A stretch of DNA of 64,000 nucleotides, taken from NCBI RefSeq assembly GCF_040187885.1, contig NZ_JBDPLH010000001.1, forward strand, positions 868,001 through 932,000, written 5' to 3'. Positions within the stretch are counted from its first letter, which is position 1. The number at the start of each line of letters is the position of its first letter. Source of the stretch: Roseateles_E cavernae. Its GTDB lineage: Bacteria; Pseudomonadota; Gammaproteobacteria; Burkholderiales; Burkholderiaceae_C. Below are positions 7,944 to 18,761 of this stretch, one piece after another. The notes under the pieces are model-generated. The model did not search any database. It worked only from the letters and a program-made list of their open reading frames with translations, and was not told where the DNA came from. The translations under genes and the position numbers were made by a program.

Positions 7944-9275
7944 CTACCGCGCCCCCCGCGTCATCGGCCACAACACCACCGCCCCTACCCCCAGCACCGC
8001 GACCCCCACCAGCGCCCCCGCCTTCACATACACCAGGCTCGCATAGAGCAGATAGGCGCAGCAGCCCACAAAGAGCAACGGCAGCAGCGGGTACAGCGGC
8101 ACCTTGAACGGGCGCGGCGCATCCGGCTCGCGGCGGCGCAGCACGATGACGGCGGCGCCGCTGAGGCATAGAAAGAACCAGTAGACCGGCGACAGGTAGT
8201 CGACCATGGTCGAGAAGCCGCCCCGCGTGGCCGCGCCGAAGGCCACCAGGGCCAGCGCCACGCCGCTGGTGGCCAGCACGGCCGCCGTCGGCGTGCCGCG
8301 CTTGGCGTTCCATTTGCCGAGGTGGAGTTCGCGCGCCAGGTCCCGCGCCGCCGCATAGGTGGTGCGCGGCCCGGCGATCAGGATCGCGTTCATCACCGAC
8401 AGCGCGGTCAAGGTGACGATGCCCACGATCAACAGCTCGCCGCCGCGCCCGAAGGCCGCGCGCATCAGGTCGGCGGCCGGGGCGGCGCTGGCGGCCAGGC
8501 CGGCCAGACCCAGACCCTGCAGATAGGCCCAGTTGGCCAGCAGGTAGAGGCCCATCACCAGGGCCAGGCCGAGTAGCAGCGCCTTGACGATGCCGTGCTT
8601 CGCGTCGCGCATCTCGGCCGACAGGGTGGCCGCGTCGCTCCAGCCACCATAGGCCAGGAAGACGAAGATCATCGCCGTGCCCCAGTCGGGCGTGGCGCCG
8701 GCCGTGCTGAGCGGTGTCTGCGGCGGCACGCCCAGCGACAGTCCGGCCCCGCCCAGCAGCGCCAGCCCGCCCAGCACCACGCTCATCAGGCCCAGCTGGG
8801 TGCCCAGGCCGACCCGCACGCCGGCCAGGTTCAGCGCGGTCAGCAGCGCGATCAGGCCGGCCGCCAGCACCGCATTGGCATAGGGCCCGAGCCAGGGGCT
8901 GAGATCGATCGCCTGGGCCAGATAGTCGCCGAACACAAAGGCCAGCAAGGCCATCGAGCCGGTGTGTATCACCGCGAAGCGCGACCAGGCGAACAGAAAG
9001 CCCAGGCGCTGGCCATAGGCGCGGCGCAGAAAGTGATAGTCGCCGCCGGCATCGGGAAAGGCCGCCGCCATCTCGGCAAAGCACAGCGCGCCGACCAGGG
9101 ACAGCAGGCCGCCGAAGGCCCAGGCCAGATAGAGCTGCGCATCGCTGGCCAGCGCGCCGGCCACCATCGGCGAGGTCTTGAAGATGCCGGCGCCTATCAC
9201 CATGCCGACGCAGACGGACACGGCATGGCGCACATCGAGGCGGCGCTCGGGCAGGGCGATGGAGGGTTCGGACAT
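7944..9275 (-). CDS. APC-superfamily amino acid permease
   Basis: Inner-membrane secondary transporter of 443 residues, the usual length for amino acid/polyamine/organocation permeases with about 12 membrane helices. TM1 has the broken-helix signature GMVIGAGIFKTSP, the substrate- and ion-binding element of the family. A basic-rich loop and long hydrophobic stretches run to the C terminus. The ATG at 9273-9275 gives a normal N terminus (MSEPSIALPERR); the frame is open further upstream but that part reads as low-complexity antisense and would cross the divergent TonB-receptor gene. The substrate cannot be told. It converges on hsdR with 32 bases between, and so marks the first native-looking gene after the restriction island. 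Confidence 0.88.
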   Translation of the reverse strand: MSEPSIALPERRLDVRHAVSVCVGMVIGAGIFKTSPMVAGALASDAQLYLAWAFGGLLSLVGALCFAEMAAAFPDAGGDYHFLRRAYGQRLGFLFAWSRFAVIHTGSMALLAFVFGDYLAQAIDLSPWLGPYANAVLAAGLIALLTALNLAGVRVGLGTQLGLMSVVLGGLALLGGAGLSLGVPPQTPLSTAGATPDWGTAMIFVFLAYGGWSDAATLSAEMRDAKHGIVKALLLGLALVMGLYLLANWAYLQGLGLAGLAASAAPAADLMRAAFGRGGELLIVGIVTLTALSVMNAILIAGPRTTYAAARDLARELHLGKWNAKRGTPTAAVLATSGVALALVAFGAATRGGFSTMVDYLSPVYWFFLCLSGAAVIVLRRREPDAPRPFKVPLYPLLPLLFVGCCAYLLYASLVYVKAGALVGVAVLGVGAVVLWPMTRGAR

Positions 9276-9365
9276 GGGGCGCGATGCTACGCCGACCGCC
9301 CTGCCCATCGACACGCCATCTGATGCGTCGGCGCGACTGCATGAGCATATTCCCAATGCGTTGTT

Positions 9366-9385
9366 GGCGCCGCGCCGTCGGCGCC
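9366..9385. repeat. 7-bp inverted repeat upstream of the TonB receptor
   Basis: GGCGCCG at 9366-9372 and CGGCGCC at 9379-9385 form a GC-rich hairpin or operator-like palindrome 43 bases before the receptor start, in the 153 bp divergent spacer between the permease and the receptor. No Fur-box-like or cobalamin-box-like sequence is evident. It could be an operator, or simple GC-rich chance symmetry. Confidence 0.4.
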
Positions 9386-9428
9386 TTAGCCTCGCCGGGG
9401 TCACTTCTTGCCTTATCCCCTTGCCGTC

Positions 9429-11852
<2,424 letters not shown>

Positions 11853-11865
11853 AGAAGACCGGCGC

Positions 11866-12345
11866 TCAGTGCTTGTGCTCGCTATGGCCCTCGTGCTTGG
11901 CGGCCGCCGCGCCCAGCGCCCGCACCTGGGCCTTGACCTCGACGGTCTCGCGCTTGCCGGCCTTGTCCTCGAACACCAGGGTCAGCGGCAGCGTGTCGCC
12001 GACCTTCACCTGCTGCTTCAGGTCCATCAGCATCAGGTGATAGCCGCCGGGCTTGAGCTCGACGCTCTTGCCGGCCGGCAGCTCCAGCGCCGGGATCTGG
12101 CGCATCTTCATCACATGGTTGTCCATCGCCATCTCATGCAGCTCGACGATGGGTACGGCGCTGGAGCTGACCGAGACCAGGCGGCTGTCCTTGGCGGCGC
12201 TCAGCTGCATGAAGGCGCCGGTGGCTCTCTGCTGCGGCACGGTGGCGCGCACCCAGGCGTCCTTGACGGTGACCTGGGCCGAGGCCGTGGCCATCAGGGC
12301 GGCGCCCAGACCGAGGGCAATCAGCGAGGAGGTGATCAAACGCAT
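11866..12345 (-). CDS. Periplasmic PCuAC-type copper(I) chaperone
   Basis: A 159-residue secreted copper chaperone (PCuAC / DUF461 family) that in homologues delivers Cu(I) to the CuA site of cytochrome c oxidase. A signal peptide (residues 1-23, ending ATASA-Q) precedes a cupredoxin-like domain. The full metal motif H-x10-M-x21-H-x-M is present as H70, M81, H103 and M105. The C terminus (AAKHEGHSEHKH) adds a His-rich tail that may be a second copper site. The start at 12343-12345 gives a clean signal peptide. It stands alone, convergent with the TonB receptor (13 bases between) and divergent from the unknown membrane-anchored protein at 12451. Confidence 0.93.
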   Translation of the reverse strand: MRLITSSLIALGLGAALMATASAQVTVKDAWVRATVPQQRATGAFMQLSAAKDSRLVSVSSSAVPIVELHEMAMDNHVMKMRQIPALELPAGKSVELKPGGYHLMLMDLKQQVKVGDTLPLTLVFEDKAGKRETVEVKAQVRALGAAAAKHEGHSEHKH

Positions 12346-12450
12346 GGCAGGAGATTCCGGGTTGGCGAGAAGGCAGGCGGGCGTGCCGGGGCATTCTAGT
12401 GTTCGTCCGGAGGCCGGGCCGGACGCGCAAAGCTGGCAGACTGCGCGGCA

Positions 12451-13689
12451 ATGACATTGTTTTTGCGCTGCTCTTTCTACTTCTTGGCCGCGCTGTCGCT
12501 GACGGCCTTGCTGGCCCTGGCGCTGGCCCTGCAGACCGCGCCGGCCGTGCCCCAGCCGCCGGCGATCTCGGCCGCCGATGTGGCCAAGGCCCGCAACTTC
12601 CTGCGCCGCAACGACCCGCGCCTCGGGCCGCCGGGCGAGCTGCGCTCGGTCCAGGTGTCGGAGGCCGAGCTGGCCCTGCTGCTGAACTATCTGTCCAGCC
12701 GCCACCCGCAGCTGGCGGCCCGGCTGAGCCTGCAGGACGGCCATGCGCTGGCCCGCGCCAGCCTGGCGCTGGGCGGACCGTTCTGGCTCAATGCCAGCGC
12801 GCGCCTGGTGCAGAACGGCGGCCTGCCGCGCATCGTGGACCTGCGCCTGGGCCGGCTGCCGCTGCCCGACTGGCTGACCGCGCTGCTGCGCGAGCGGGCG
12901 CTGGCGCGCGTCGCGGCCTTCGAGGAAGCGCGGCTGCTGCGCCAGATGATCAAGCATGTGGCGCTGGAGCACGGTCGGGTGCAGCTGGCCTATGAATGGC
13001 ATGCCGACAGCTACCGCCGCATGCTGGACTCGCTGCTGCCGGCCGCCGATCAGGCGCGGCTGCGCGCCTATTCGGACCGGCTGGTGCAGCTGGCCGCCAA
13101 GCAGCCGGGCCCGGTGTCGGTGGTCGCGCTGCTGACGCCGCTGTTCCAGCTGGCCGCCGAGCGCACGGCCGCCGGCCAGGACGCGGCGGCCGAGAACCGC
13201 GCCGCGCTGCTGAGCCTGGCCGCCTATGCCAGCGGCCAGGGCCTGGGCCGGCTGGTGCCGGCCGCGCGCGGCTGGCCCCAGCCCCGGCCGCTGGAGGTGC
13301 AGCTCTATGGCCGGCCTGATTTCCCGCTGCATCTGCTGATCTCGGCGGTGCTGGCGGCCGAGGGCGGCGGGCCGCTGGCCGACGCCGTGGGCCTCTACAA
13401 GGAGCAGGCCGATGTCCGCGGCGGCAGTGGCTTCAGCTTCAACGACATCGCCGCCGACCGCGCCGGCAGCCGGCTGGGGCTGCTGGCCGTGCAGCGCCCG
13501 CAGGCGCTGCAGCAGCGTCTGGCCGCCGGCCTCAGCGAGGCCGAGCTGCTGCCCGATGTCTCCGATCTGCCCGAGTTCCTCAGCGCCGCCGAGTTCCGGC
13601 AGCAGTACGGCGGCCCCGAGGCGCCGGCCTACCGCGCGATGATGGCCAGGATAGAGGCGCTTTTGGATGACAAGCCCTTGTTGCCCTAG
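12451..13689 (+). CDS. Conserved hypothetical membrane-anchored protein
   Basis: I do not recognise a named family in this 412-residue protein. One N-terminal hydrophobic segment (about residues 9-29) followed by PAVPQPP suggests a single-pass anchor or uncleaved signal with a periplasmic body. The body is Ala/Leu/Arg-rich and largely helical, with repeated ALxxALLLNYLS-like and LLRQMIKHVALEHGR segments, and a more conserved-looking GSGFSFNDIAADRAGSRLG at about 325-343 followed by a helical C terminus. No Cys-rich, protease or glycosidase motif is evident. Codon use matches the neighbours and the start ATG is clear. It is divergent from the PCuAC gene (105 bp between) and upstream of a hybrid kinase. 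Confidence 0.8.
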   Translation: MTLFLRCSFYFLAALSLTALLALALALQTAPAVPQPPAISAADVAKARNFLRRNDPRLGPPGELRSVQVSEAELALLLNYLSSRHPQLAARLSLQDGHALARASLALGGPFWLNASARLVQNGGLPRIVDLRLGRLPLPDWLTALLRERALARVAAFEEARLLRQMIKHVALEHGRVQLAYEWHADSYRRMLDSLLPAADQARLRAYSDRLVQLAAKQPGPVSVVALLTPLFQLAAERTAAGQDAAAENRAALLSLAAYASGQGLGRLVPAARGWPQPRPLEVQLYGRPDFPLHLLISAVLAAEGGGPLADAVGLYKEQADVRGGSGFSFNDIAADRAGSRLGLLAVQRPQALQQRLAAGLSEAELLPDVSDLPEFLSAAEFRQQYGGPEAPAYRAMMARIEALLDDKPLLP

Positions 13690-13745
13690 GCAAGTCCCGT
13701 CCCCGATACTGCCCGGCAAACCAGCATAGAACCCAGGCCTAGCGA

Positions 13746-16517
13746 ATGTCGTCTGCCGCGCGTCCCGACCCCGCCCCCGAGGCGCCCCATCCGCTGGGCG
13801 ACGAGCGCGCCAGCTATGCCGCGCTGATCGACCACATTCCGCAAAGCGTCTTCATCAAGGATGCGCAAGGCATCTACCAGGCCGTCAACAAGCATTACGC
13901 GATGCGCTTCGGCCGCACGCCGGCCGAGATCATCGGCCGCGACGACTACGCGCTGCATCCACGCGAATGGGCCGACAAATACCGTGCCGACGATGCCCGG
14001 GTGATGGCGCGCGGCGAGGTCGAGGCCTTCGACGAGCAGGATGTGCACGAAGGCATGGACAGCACGGTCCACACGATCAAGACGCCCATCTTCGACGCCC
14101 AGGGCCGGGCGGTCGGGGTCTGCGGCATCTTCTGGGAGGTCGGCGAGCAGCGCGAGCTGGAGCGCCGGCTCAAGGACAGCGAGGCCACGCTGCGCGCCAT
14201 CTACGACAAGGCGCAGGAGGGCATTCTGGTGGCCCGGGTGGCCGATGGCCGGCTGCTGATGGCCAACCCGGCCTGCTGCCGCATGCTGGGCTATACCGAG
14301 GCCGAGATGCTGGCGCTGACGCCGCCCGAGCTGCATCCGCCCAATGCGATACCGCGGATGCGCCAGGTGATGGCGCGCATCGAGCGGGGCGACTTCAGCC
14401 TGGCCCAGGAGCTGGCGTTCCGGCGCAAGAGCGGCGAGGTCTTCTACGCCGATGTCAGCCCGATGCTGGTGACCTTGCAGGACCAGCAATGCCTGCTGGC
14501 GGTGCTGCGCGATGTCACCGAGAAGCGGCTGGCGCGCGATCAGCTGGCGCGCAGCGAGGCCTTGCTGGCCGAGGCCCAGACCATGGCCCATCTGGGCAAC
14601 TGGAACTACGACGTCATCAGCGGCCAGTCGACCTGGTCGGACGAGGAGTTCCGCCTGTTCGGCTTCACGCCCGGCCTGGTGCGGCCCAGCCTGGACCTGG
14701 CGCTGCAGGTCGTGCATCCGGACGACCGCGAGCGCCTGCGCAGCACCGTCGAGCGGCCGCTGCTGCCGGGCCAGACGCCGTCCTACCGCATCGAGTTTCG
14801 CGTGCTGCGCCCCGACGGCGAACGGGTGCTGGAGGAGATAGGCCGGGTTCAGCATGACGCGGCCGGCCAGGCGCTGCGCCTGTTCGGCACGACCATGGAC
14901 GTGACCGAGCGGCGCCGCGCCGCCCAGGCCCTGGCCGACAGCGAGCAGCGCTTCCGCCTGCAGATCGAGCTGGCGCCCGAGGCCATCATGATGTTCGACG
15001 CCGATGCCGGCTGCTACTGCGAGGTCAACGAGAACGCGGTGCGCCTGTTCGGCCTGGCGCGCGATCAGCTGATGGGCTGCAGCCCGGGCCAGCTGAGCCC
15101 GCCGACCCAGCCCGACGGCCGGCCCAGCCTGGCGGCGTCCCAGGGCTGGATGCGCCAGGCCCTGGATGGCGGCAGCCCGGTGTTCGAATGGACGCACAGA
15201 CACAGCAGCGGCCGCGACGTGGCCTGCGAGGTGCGGCTGGTGCGCATGCCGGCGGCCGGCCAGCGCCTGGTGCGCGGCAGCATCACCGACATCACCGCGC
15301 GCAAGCAGGCCGAGCGGGCGCTGCAGCAGCTCAATGAGGAGCTGGAGCAGCGCGTGCTGGACCGCACCGCCGAGCTGCTGCAGGCCAAGCAGGAGGCCGA
15401 GCGGGCCAATGCCGCGAAGAGCGATTTCCTCTCGCGCATGAGCCATGAGCTGCGCACGCCGCTGAACGCGATCCTGGGCTTCGGCCAGCTGCTGGAGCTG
15501 CAGCTGCGCGAGCCCGGGCAGACCGACTATCTGCGCGAGATCCTGAAGGCCGGCGAGCATCTGCTGGACCTGATCAACGAGGTGCTGGACCTGGCGCGCA
15601 TCGAGTCCGGCAAGTTCGCGGTTGCGCCCGAGTCGGTGGCGCTGGCGCCGCTGCTGGCCGACTGCCTGTCGCTGCTGCGCCCGCAGGCCCATGCGCGCGC
15701 CATCCGCATGCAGGCCGAGCCCGGCGCCGAGGCGCTGCTGGTCTGGGCCGATCCGGTGCGACTCAAGCAGGTGCTGCTGAACCTGCTGTCCAACGCGATC
15801 AAATACAACCGGCGCGAGGGCTGGGTCACGATAGGCAGCCGGACGCTGGGCGGGCGCTTGCGGCTGACGGTGGCCGACAGCGGCGTCGGCCTCAGCGCGG
15901 AGCAGCGCGCGCGGCTGTTCGTGCCCTTCGAGCGGCTGGCGGCCGACCAGGCCGCGATCGAGGGCACGGGTATCGGCCTGGCCATTGCCAAGCGCCTGGT
16001 CGAGCTGATGGAGGGCCGCATCGGGGTCGAGAGCCGGCCCGGTGTGGGCAGCGAGTTCTGGATCGAGCTGCCGCTGGCGCAAGGCTCGCAGGCACTGCCC
16101 CTGCCCGCATCGGCACCGGCGCCGGCACTGCCGCCCGACAGCGCGCCGAGCTGGCGGCTCCTCTGCATCGAAGACAACGCGGCCAATCTGCATCTGGTCG
16201 AGAGCATCGTCGCGATGCGGCCCGGCATCGAGCTGCTGAAGGCGCTGGGCGCGCACGGCGGCCTGGCGCTGGCGGCCGAGCAGCGGCCGGCGCTGATATT
16301 GCTGGACATCAATCTGCCCGAGCTCGACGGCTATGCGGTGCTGCAGCGCCTGCGCGCCGACCCGGCCACCCGCGGCATCCCGGTGGTCGCGGTCAGCGCC
16401 AATGCCAAGCCCGAGGATCTGGCGCGCGGCCGGGCGGCGGGCTTCGACCACTATCTGACCAAGCCGCTGGATGTGGCGCGTTTCCTGAGCCTGCTCGACA
16501 GCCTCGGACCGGCCTGA
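13746..16517 (+). CDS. Soluble multi-PAS hybrid sensor histidine kinase
   Basis: A 923-residue cytoplasmic kinase with no membrane segment. Domains in order: PAS1 (about 23-135), PAS2 (146-265), PAS3 (275-390), PAS4 (400-515), a coiled-coil linker (515-555), HisKA with phospho-acceptor H567 in SHELRTPLNAILGF, HATPase_c with N, G1 and G2 boxes (LLNLLSNAIKYN, ADSGVGLS, GTGIGLAIAKRL), a Pro/Ala linker, and a C-terminal receiver with D854 in LLDINLPELDGY and the conserved K near ..YLTKPL. It probably senses an internal cue through the PAS sensors and relays phosphate through its own receiver to an unlinked Hpt or regulator, because no partner is encoded next to it. The stop is 14 bases before the TapT-like gene. 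Confidence 0.93.
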   Translation: MSSAARPDPAPEAPHPLGDERASYAALIDHIPQSVFIKDAQGIYQAVNKHYAMRFGRTPAEIIGRDDYALHPREWADKYRADDARVMARGEVEAFDEQDVHEGMDSTVHTIKTPIFDAQGRAVGVCGIFWEVGEQRELERRLKDSEATLRAIYDKAQEGILVARVADGRLLMANPACCRMLGYTEAEMLALTPPELHPPNAIPRMRQVMARIERGDFSLAQELAFRRKSGEVFYADVSPMLVTLQDQQCLLAVLRDVTEKRLARDQLARSEALLAEAQTMAHLGNWNYDVISGQSTWSDEEFRLFGFTPGLVRPSLDLALQVVHPDDRERLRSTVERPLLPGQTPSYRIEFRVLRPDGERVLEEIGRVQHDAAGQALRLFGTTMDVTERRRAAQALADSEQRFRLQIELAPEAIMMFDADAGCYCEVNENAVRLFGLARDQLMGCSPGQLSPPTQPDGRPSLAASQGWMRQALDGGSPVFEWTHRHSSGRDVACEVRLVRMPAAGQRLVRGSITDITARKQAERALQQLNEELEQRVLDRTAELLQAKQEAERANAAKSDFLSRMSHELRTPLNAILGFGQLLELQLREPGQTDYLREILKAGEHLLDLINEVLDLARIESGKFAVAPESVALAPLLADCLSLLRPQAHARAIRMQAEPGAEALLVWADPVRLKQVLLNLLSNAIKYNRREGWVTIGSRTLGGRLRLTVADSGVGLSAEQRARLFVPFERLAADQAAIEGTGIGLAIAKRLVELMEGRIGVESRPGVGSEFWIELPLAQGSQALPLPASAPAPALPPDSAPSWRLLCIEDNAANLHLVESIVAMRPGIELLKALGAHGGLALAAEQRPALILLDINLPELDGYAVLQRLRADPATRGIPVVAVSANAKPEDLARGRAAGFDHYLTKPLDVARFLSLLDSLGPA

Positions 16518-16531
16518 GCGCCACGGCGACC

Positions 16532-17086
16532 ATGACCCGCGCCCGCTGCACGCGCTGCCTGCGCCCGCAAAGCCATTGCATCTGCGCGCTGGCCGCGCCG
16601 GTGGACAACGCGCTGGAACTGCTGATCCTGCAGCACCCGCTGGAGGAGCGCCAGGCCAAGGGCACGGCCCGGCTGCTGCATCTGTGCCTGGCACGCAGCC
16701 GGCTGCTGGTCGGCGAGGTCTTCGAGCCTGACGAGCTGGCGCCGCTGCTGGACGGCGCGGTGCTGCTCTATCCGGAAGATCCGGCGCGGCCCGGGCCGCC
16801 GCTGCCGGCCGCGCCGAGCCGGCTGATCGTGCTGGACGGCACCTGGCGCAAGAGCCGCAAGATGCTGGCGCTGAACCCGCTGCTGCAGACCCTGCCGCGG
16901 CTGAGCTGGGAGCAGCCGCCGGCCTCGCGCTACGCGGTCCGCAAGGCCCAGCGCACGCATCAGCTCTCGACCCTGGAGGCGGCCGCCCTGGCCCTGGAGC
17001 AGCTCCAGGGGCGCGAGCAAGCGCCGCTGTGGCGGGCTTTCCAGGGCCTGGTGGACAGCTTGGGCCCGGCCATCAAGCAGGGGTAA
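16532..17086 (+). CDS. tapT: DTW-domain tRNA-uridine aminocarboxypropyltransferase (TapT-like)
   Basis: A 184-residue DTW-domain protein related to E. coli TapT (YfiP), which uses SAM to make acp3U47 in tRNA. The N-terminal zinc-binding Cys set CTRC and CIC (C6, C9, C16, C18) is present, as is the defining D-x-T-W at residues 102-105 (LDGTWRKSRKM). The length is close to family members. It follows the hybrid kinase by 14 bases and could share its transcript, though the functions are unrelated. The assignment as tRNA enzyme is by family; the exact tRNA position is inferred. Confidence 0.88.
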   Translation: MTRARCTRCLRPQSHCICALAAPVDNALELLILQHPLEERQAKGTARLLHLCLARSRLLVGEVFEPDELAPLLDGAVLLYPEDPARPGPPLPAAPSRLIVLDGTWRKSRKMLALNPLLQTLPRLSWEQPPASRYAVRKAQRTHQLSTLEAAALALEQLQGREQAPLWRAFQGLVDSLGPAIKQG

Positions 17087-17177
17087 GACCGACCCTTGAG
17101 ATGAGGGGTGCGCGTGGTTTTCAGCGACGCAATCCATCAGAATCGGGTCACGTCCATCCCTAGTTTGTCAGGGCTTC

Positions 17178-17663
17178 ATGAAACACTCGCGGCGCATCGG
17201 TGCCTTCGCCTCCGGGCTGGCCCTCTACAGCACGGCGGTGATGCTGGGCGGCACGCTGGCCGGTCTGCGCCTGCCCTCGGTGCTGAGTTCCTTGTGGGGG
17301 CATACGGAGAGCCTGCCGCAGCTGCTGGCCGAGGCCGCCGTCTATGCCCTGCCCATCTTTGTGCTGGCCCTGAGCTGGAGCTATGTGACGCTGCGCCCCT
17401 ACCGGCGCGGCCGCTGGCCCGCCACCGCCTGGTGTCTGGGCGGCCTGGGTCTGGCCTGGCTGGCCTGGCTGATGTACGGCGTGGTGTGCGCGGCCGACAC
17501 CACGTCTCTGGTCGCGGTGCCGCTGATCACCTTGCTGCTGTCGCCCCAGGTGCCGCCGCTGTGGGGCCTGCTCAATGGGCTGGCGGTGCTGGCCGGTGTG
17601 CTGGTCGCGGCCGCGCTGGCCCGGCGCCACGCCCTGCTGCAAGGCCTGACGCGCAGCCGCTGA
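17178..17663 (+). CDS. Hypothetical four-helix inner-membrane protein
   Basis: A 161-residue polytopic membrane protein that I do not recognise. Hydrophobic segments at about residues 8-30, 50-70, 85-106 and 110-150 fit four or five helices, with Arg-rich loops (LRPYRRGRW) and a basic C terminus (ARRHALLQGLTRSR) that predict a cytoplasmic end. It lies alone between tapT (91 bp away) and a convergent LysR gene. Codon use is native. It has no motif for transport or catalysis. Confidence 0.72.
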   Translation: MKHSRRIGAFASGLALYSTAVMLGGTLAGLRLPSVLSSLWGHTESLPQLLAEAAVYALPIFVLALSWSYVTLRPYRRGRWPATAWCLGGLGLAWLAWLMYGVVCAADTTSLVAVPLITLLLSPQVPPLWGLLNGLAVLAGVLVAAALARRHALLQGLTRSR

Positions 17664-17749
17664 GCGGGGCGCCGACGTACCGACCTGCGTCGCTGCTCGG
17701 CGAACGCCGCCTGCTGTCGCCGCCGCAGGCCTGAGCCGCGCACCGCTCG

Positions 17750-18655
17750 CTAGCGCAGCACCCAGGTGCAGCCGGCGATGCGCTCGGCCACATGGTCGAG
17801 AAAGCAGGCGATGCGGGCCGCCAGCTGGGTGTTGCGGTAGTAGACCGCGTTGATCGGCTGCAGCACCTCGACCGTGTCCTTGACCAGCACCTGGACCAGA
17901 TCGCCGCGCTCGCGATCGGCCTGGGTCATGAAGTCGGCCAGGCAGACCAGGCCCTGGCCGGCCAGCGCCAGCTGGCGCAGGGTCTCGCCGCTGGAGGCCT
18001 GCAGGCTGGGCGTGATGCGCAGCGCATCGCCCTGCGGGTGGCGCAGCGGCCAGTCGTTCAGGCTCTCCGGTTGCGCAAAGCCCAGCAGGCTCAGGCCGGC
18101 CAGGTCGGCCACCGTCCGGGGCCGGCCCACCGCCTTCAGATAGGCCGGGCTGGCCAGCACGCGCAGCCGGCTGCTGCCCAGCGGCCGCGCGTGCAGCGTG
18201 GAGTCGCGCAGCGCGCCGATCCGAAAAGCCACGTCGGTGCGCTGCTCCAGTAGGTCGATGTTCAGCTCATCGCTGTTGAGCTCCAGCTCCAGCTCGGGAT
18301 AGCGCGCGCGCAGCTCGCCCAGCAGCGGCACCAGCACATGCAGCATGAAGGGCGAGGCGGCATTGACACGCAGCCGCCCGGCCGGCTTCTGGCGGCGCTG
18401 GGCCAGCTGGTCTTCGGCCTCCTCGACCGAGTCGAGAATCTTGCGCGCCCGGCTCAGCAAGACCTGACCCTCCTCGGTCAGCGCGAGCCGGCGCGTCGTG
18501 CGGCTCAAGAGGCTGGTGTCCAGCTTCTCCTCCAGCCGCGCCAGCGAGCGGCTGACGGCCGAGACGGTCTGGCCCAGGCGCTCGGCGGCAGCCGTGATCG
18601 AGCCGCCGTCGACCACGGCGACCAGGGTCTGCAATTCATCGAGCGTGGTCTTCAT
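17750..18655 (-). CDS. LysR-family transcriptional regulator (YafC-like)
   Basis: A 301-residue LysR regulator: N-terminal winged HTH (residues 1-60, ITAAAERLGQTVSAVSRSLARLE) and a C-terminal periplasmic-binding-like effector domain (about 90-290). It is transcribed away from an MFS exporter and a dkgB-type aldo/keto reductase, and in E. coli dkgB also neighbours a LysR gene (yafC), which supports control of this module. A perfect 9-bp palindrome (18654-18676) overlaps its own start codon and is the likely operator, giving autorepression and control of the divergent promoter. The inducer is unknown; a reactive carbonyl compound is a guess from the target genes. Confidence 0.92.
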   Translation of the reverse strand: MKTTLDELQTLVAVVDGGSITAAAERLGQTVSAVSRSLARLEEKLDTSLLSRTTRRLALTEEGQVLLSRARKILDSVEEAEDQLAQRRQKPAGRLRVNAASPFMLHVLVPLLGELRARYPELELELNSDELNIDLLEQRTDVAFRIGALRDSTLHARPLGSSRLRVLASPAYLKAVGRPRTVADLAGLSLLGFAQPESLNDWPLRHPQGDALRITPSLQASSGETLRQLALAGQGLVCLADFMTQADRERGDLVQVLVKDTVEVLQPINAVYYRNTQLAARIACFLDHVAERIAGCTWVLR

Positions 18656-18676
18656 TCTTGAAGTTTATTCAAGAAT
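18654..18676. promoter_or_regulatory. Palindromic operator between lysR and the MFS exporter
   Basis: ATTCTTGAA (18654-18662) and TTCAAGAAT (18668-18676) are perfect 9-bp inverted repeats separated by 5 bases. The left arm overlaps the ATG of the LysR gene. The AT-rich palindrome stands out against very GC-rich surroundings and fits a LysR recognition site with its T-N11-A core. It lies 86 bases before the MFS start codon. That it is bound by the adjacent LysR is inference. Confidence 0.75.
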
Positions 18677-18761
18677 CTATCGCGGGATCTGGGGTTTATC
18701 TGCAAAGGCGGCGCGGCCACACTGCGGCCACTTTCTTTCAAGCATCCCGGAGTTCCTCATC

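Noticed and set aside
9276..9428. Cobalamin riboswitch in front of the TonB receptor
   Set aside because: The 153 bp spacer is too short and has no B12-box-like sequence; only a simple 7-bp inverted repeat is present.
13686..16694. 1002-codon minus-strand open frame opposite the hybrid kinase
   Set aside because: Antisense shadow with no domain signature; the kinase on the + strand is unambiguous.
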